Positions 4,808 to 5,159 of a stretch of DNA of 5,159 nucleotides are shown one piece after another; positions within the stretch are counted from its first letter, which is position 1; the number at the start of each line of letters is the position of its first letter. The notes under the pieces are model-generated. The model was not told the origin of the DNA. It made no database searches and saw only the letters and a list, made by a program, of their open reading frames with translations. The translations under genes were made by a program, and so were the position numbers. The stretch lies in NCBI GenBank assembly GCA_031257695.1, contig JAIROB010000024.1, positions 1 through 5,159 of the forward strand, written 5' to 3'. The DNA is from Treponema sp. GTDB taxonomy: Bacteria; Spirochaetota; Spirochaetia; Treponematales; Breznakiellaceae.

Positions 4808-4917
4808 TGAGAAGCCGAGCAGGGGCGAAGGCTTCGAGGGTAAACCCGCAGGAGGCGGGTTTAGCGGGAAGGCCGGCCTGGAGGCCCGAAGCAGGAGGCT
4901 GAGGGCTGGAAGGCGAA
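4808..4917. repeat. Hairpin-rich filler between the two 50-bp repeats
   Basis: No coding signal is visible. It contains GAAGCC (4811-4816)/GGCTTC (4830-4835), a perfect 9-bp hairpin TAAACCCGC (4841-4849)/GCGGGTTTA (4855-4863), and GGCCT (4875-4879)/AGGCC (4882-4886). Short GAGG/GAAG words recur. It ends in GGCGAA, mimicking the tRNA T loop before the second CCCCCC. Confidence 0.5.
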
Positions 4918-4967
4918 CCCCCCTGCTCCGTAAGCGGCAGGGGGGATTCGAAGGGTCTCCGCGGGCC
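4918..4967 (+). repeat. Second copy of the 50-bp direct repeat, carrying a detached tRNA-Ser 3' end
   Basis: CCCCCCTGCTCCG (4918-4930) reproduces the last 13 bases of both tRNA-Ser genes without a tRNA body upstream. The trailer TAAGCGGCAGGGGGGATTCG follows, as in the first copy. CCCCCCTGC/GCAGGGGGG again forms a stem, but the T-loop part differs (GGCGAA instead of TTCGAAT). Confidence 0.85.
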
Positions 4968-4997
4968 GGTATTGGGAGATTTAACCTCCGCCGGGTG

Positions 4998-5019
4998 ACG
5001 GCAAGATGCCGCCGTTTTT
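4998..5019 (+). terminator. Possible intrinsic terminator of the tRNA-Ser(UGA) unit
   Basis: ACGGC (4998-5002) pairs with GCCGT (5011-5015), and the stem runs straight into TTTTT (5015-5019). An alternative stem, CGGCA/TGCCG (4999-5003/5007-5011), is tighter but leaves CCG before the T-run. It lies after the repeats and before the second tRNA. Confidence 0.5.
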
Positions 5020-5045
5020 GATAATTGGTTTCTTGGGTGTATGAC
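5018..5045 (+). promoter_or_regulatory. Weak candidate promoter for tRNA-Ser(GCU)
   Basis: TTGATA (5018-5023) and TATGAC (5040-5045) are 16 bp apart, matching 5/6 and 4/6. Initiation near 5052 would give a 20-nt leader. Co-transcription from the upstream tRNA promoter is the alternative if the terminator at 4998-5019 is leaky. Confidence 0.3.
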
Positions 5046-5057
5046 CCCTCATACACC
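5036..5057. repeat. Perfect 9-bp inverted repeat upstream of tRNA-Ser(GCU)
   Basis: GGTGTATGA (5036-5044) and TCATACACC (5049-5057) surround CCCC. It overlaps the candidate -10 box, so it could be an operator-like site, or a processing or terminator stem for upstream transcripts (only TT follows). Role not known. Confidence 0.6.
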
Positions 5058-5071
5058 TTGTAATAATCCTT

Positions 5072-5159
5072 GGAGCGGTGCGAGAGCGGCTGAATCGGGC
5101 TCCCTGCTAAGGAGTTATACCCCGAAAGGGTATCGGGGGTTCGAATCCCCCCTGCTCCG
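5072..5159 (+). tRNA. tRNA-Ser (anticodon GCU), ends on the last base of the window
   Basis: The acceptor is GGAGCGG (5072-5078) with CTGCTCC (5152-5158) and discriminator G5159. The anticodon stem is GCTCC (5099-5103)/GGAGT (5111-5115) with anticodon GCT at 5106-5108, decoding AGC and AGU. The long variable arm ATACCC (5117-5122)/GGGTAT (5128-5133) marks class II. The last 26 bases, from the T-arm on, are identical to tRNA-Ser(UGA). Whether CCA or the trailer repeat follows cannot be seen. Confidence 0.96.

Noticed and set aside
4758..4967. CRISPR-like repeats after the tRNA
   Set aside because: Only two copies, 160 bp apart, containing a tRNA end, with no regular short spacers. No CRISPR array is present in the window.
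4623..5056. Open frames on both strands over the tRNA/repeat region
   Set aside because: They translate tRNA-Ser and the repeats, a common source of false proteins.

Overview
The window reads as a piece of a fairly GC-rich bacterial chromosome: single genes, long structured spacers, two serine tRNA genes without an encoded CCA (visible for the first), and one insertion sequence. I lean towards a spirochaete of the termite-gut Treponema kind, because the transposase type and the GC-rich hairpin spacers resemble what I recall from those genomes. That is recall plus inference; nothing in the window proves it.

Layout. 1-530 (minus strand): the N-terminal 176 residues of an aldo/keto reductase-fold protein, cut by the window edge and lacking three of the four classical catalytic residues. 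It is read from a MerR-type promoter with an 18-bp perfect palindrome in a 19-bp spacer. 613-1081: a long gene-free spacer, first AT-rich and then packed with perfect inverted repeats and one compact multi-hairpin element (891-984). 1100-3167: a sigma70-like promoter and an intact 664-residue transketolase gene.

3189-4623 (approximate ends): an apparently complete insertion sequence with one 420-residue DD(35)E transposase. Each end carries two copies of an inward-facing motif of about 28 bp. A hairpin sits directly before the transposase ribosome binding site, and a TATAAT box overlaps its 5' arm, a layout expected to silence read-through translation. A 9-bp direct repeat flanks the element. 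The element lies between tkt and the promoter of the next gene, one base pair after the repeat being the -35 box.

4633-5159: a strong promoter, tRNA-Ser(UGA), a repeat-rich spacer, a likely terminator, and tRNA-Ser(GCU), which ends on the last base of the window. The tRNA-Ser(UGA) 3' end is mirrored by a perfect 16-bp inverted copy just downstream, and a 50-bp stretch spanning the tRNA end recurs 160 bp later. This looks like a repeat unit built on, or inserted at, a tRNA-Ser 3' end.

The genes do not form one pathway. Transketolase serves the non-oxidative pentose phosphate pathway, the reductase-like protein appears to have its own inducible control, and the tRNAs form a separate unit. The most interesting material is non-coding: the tRNA-derived repeat system, the insertion-sequence control hairpin and doubled end motifs, and the 891-984 structured element.
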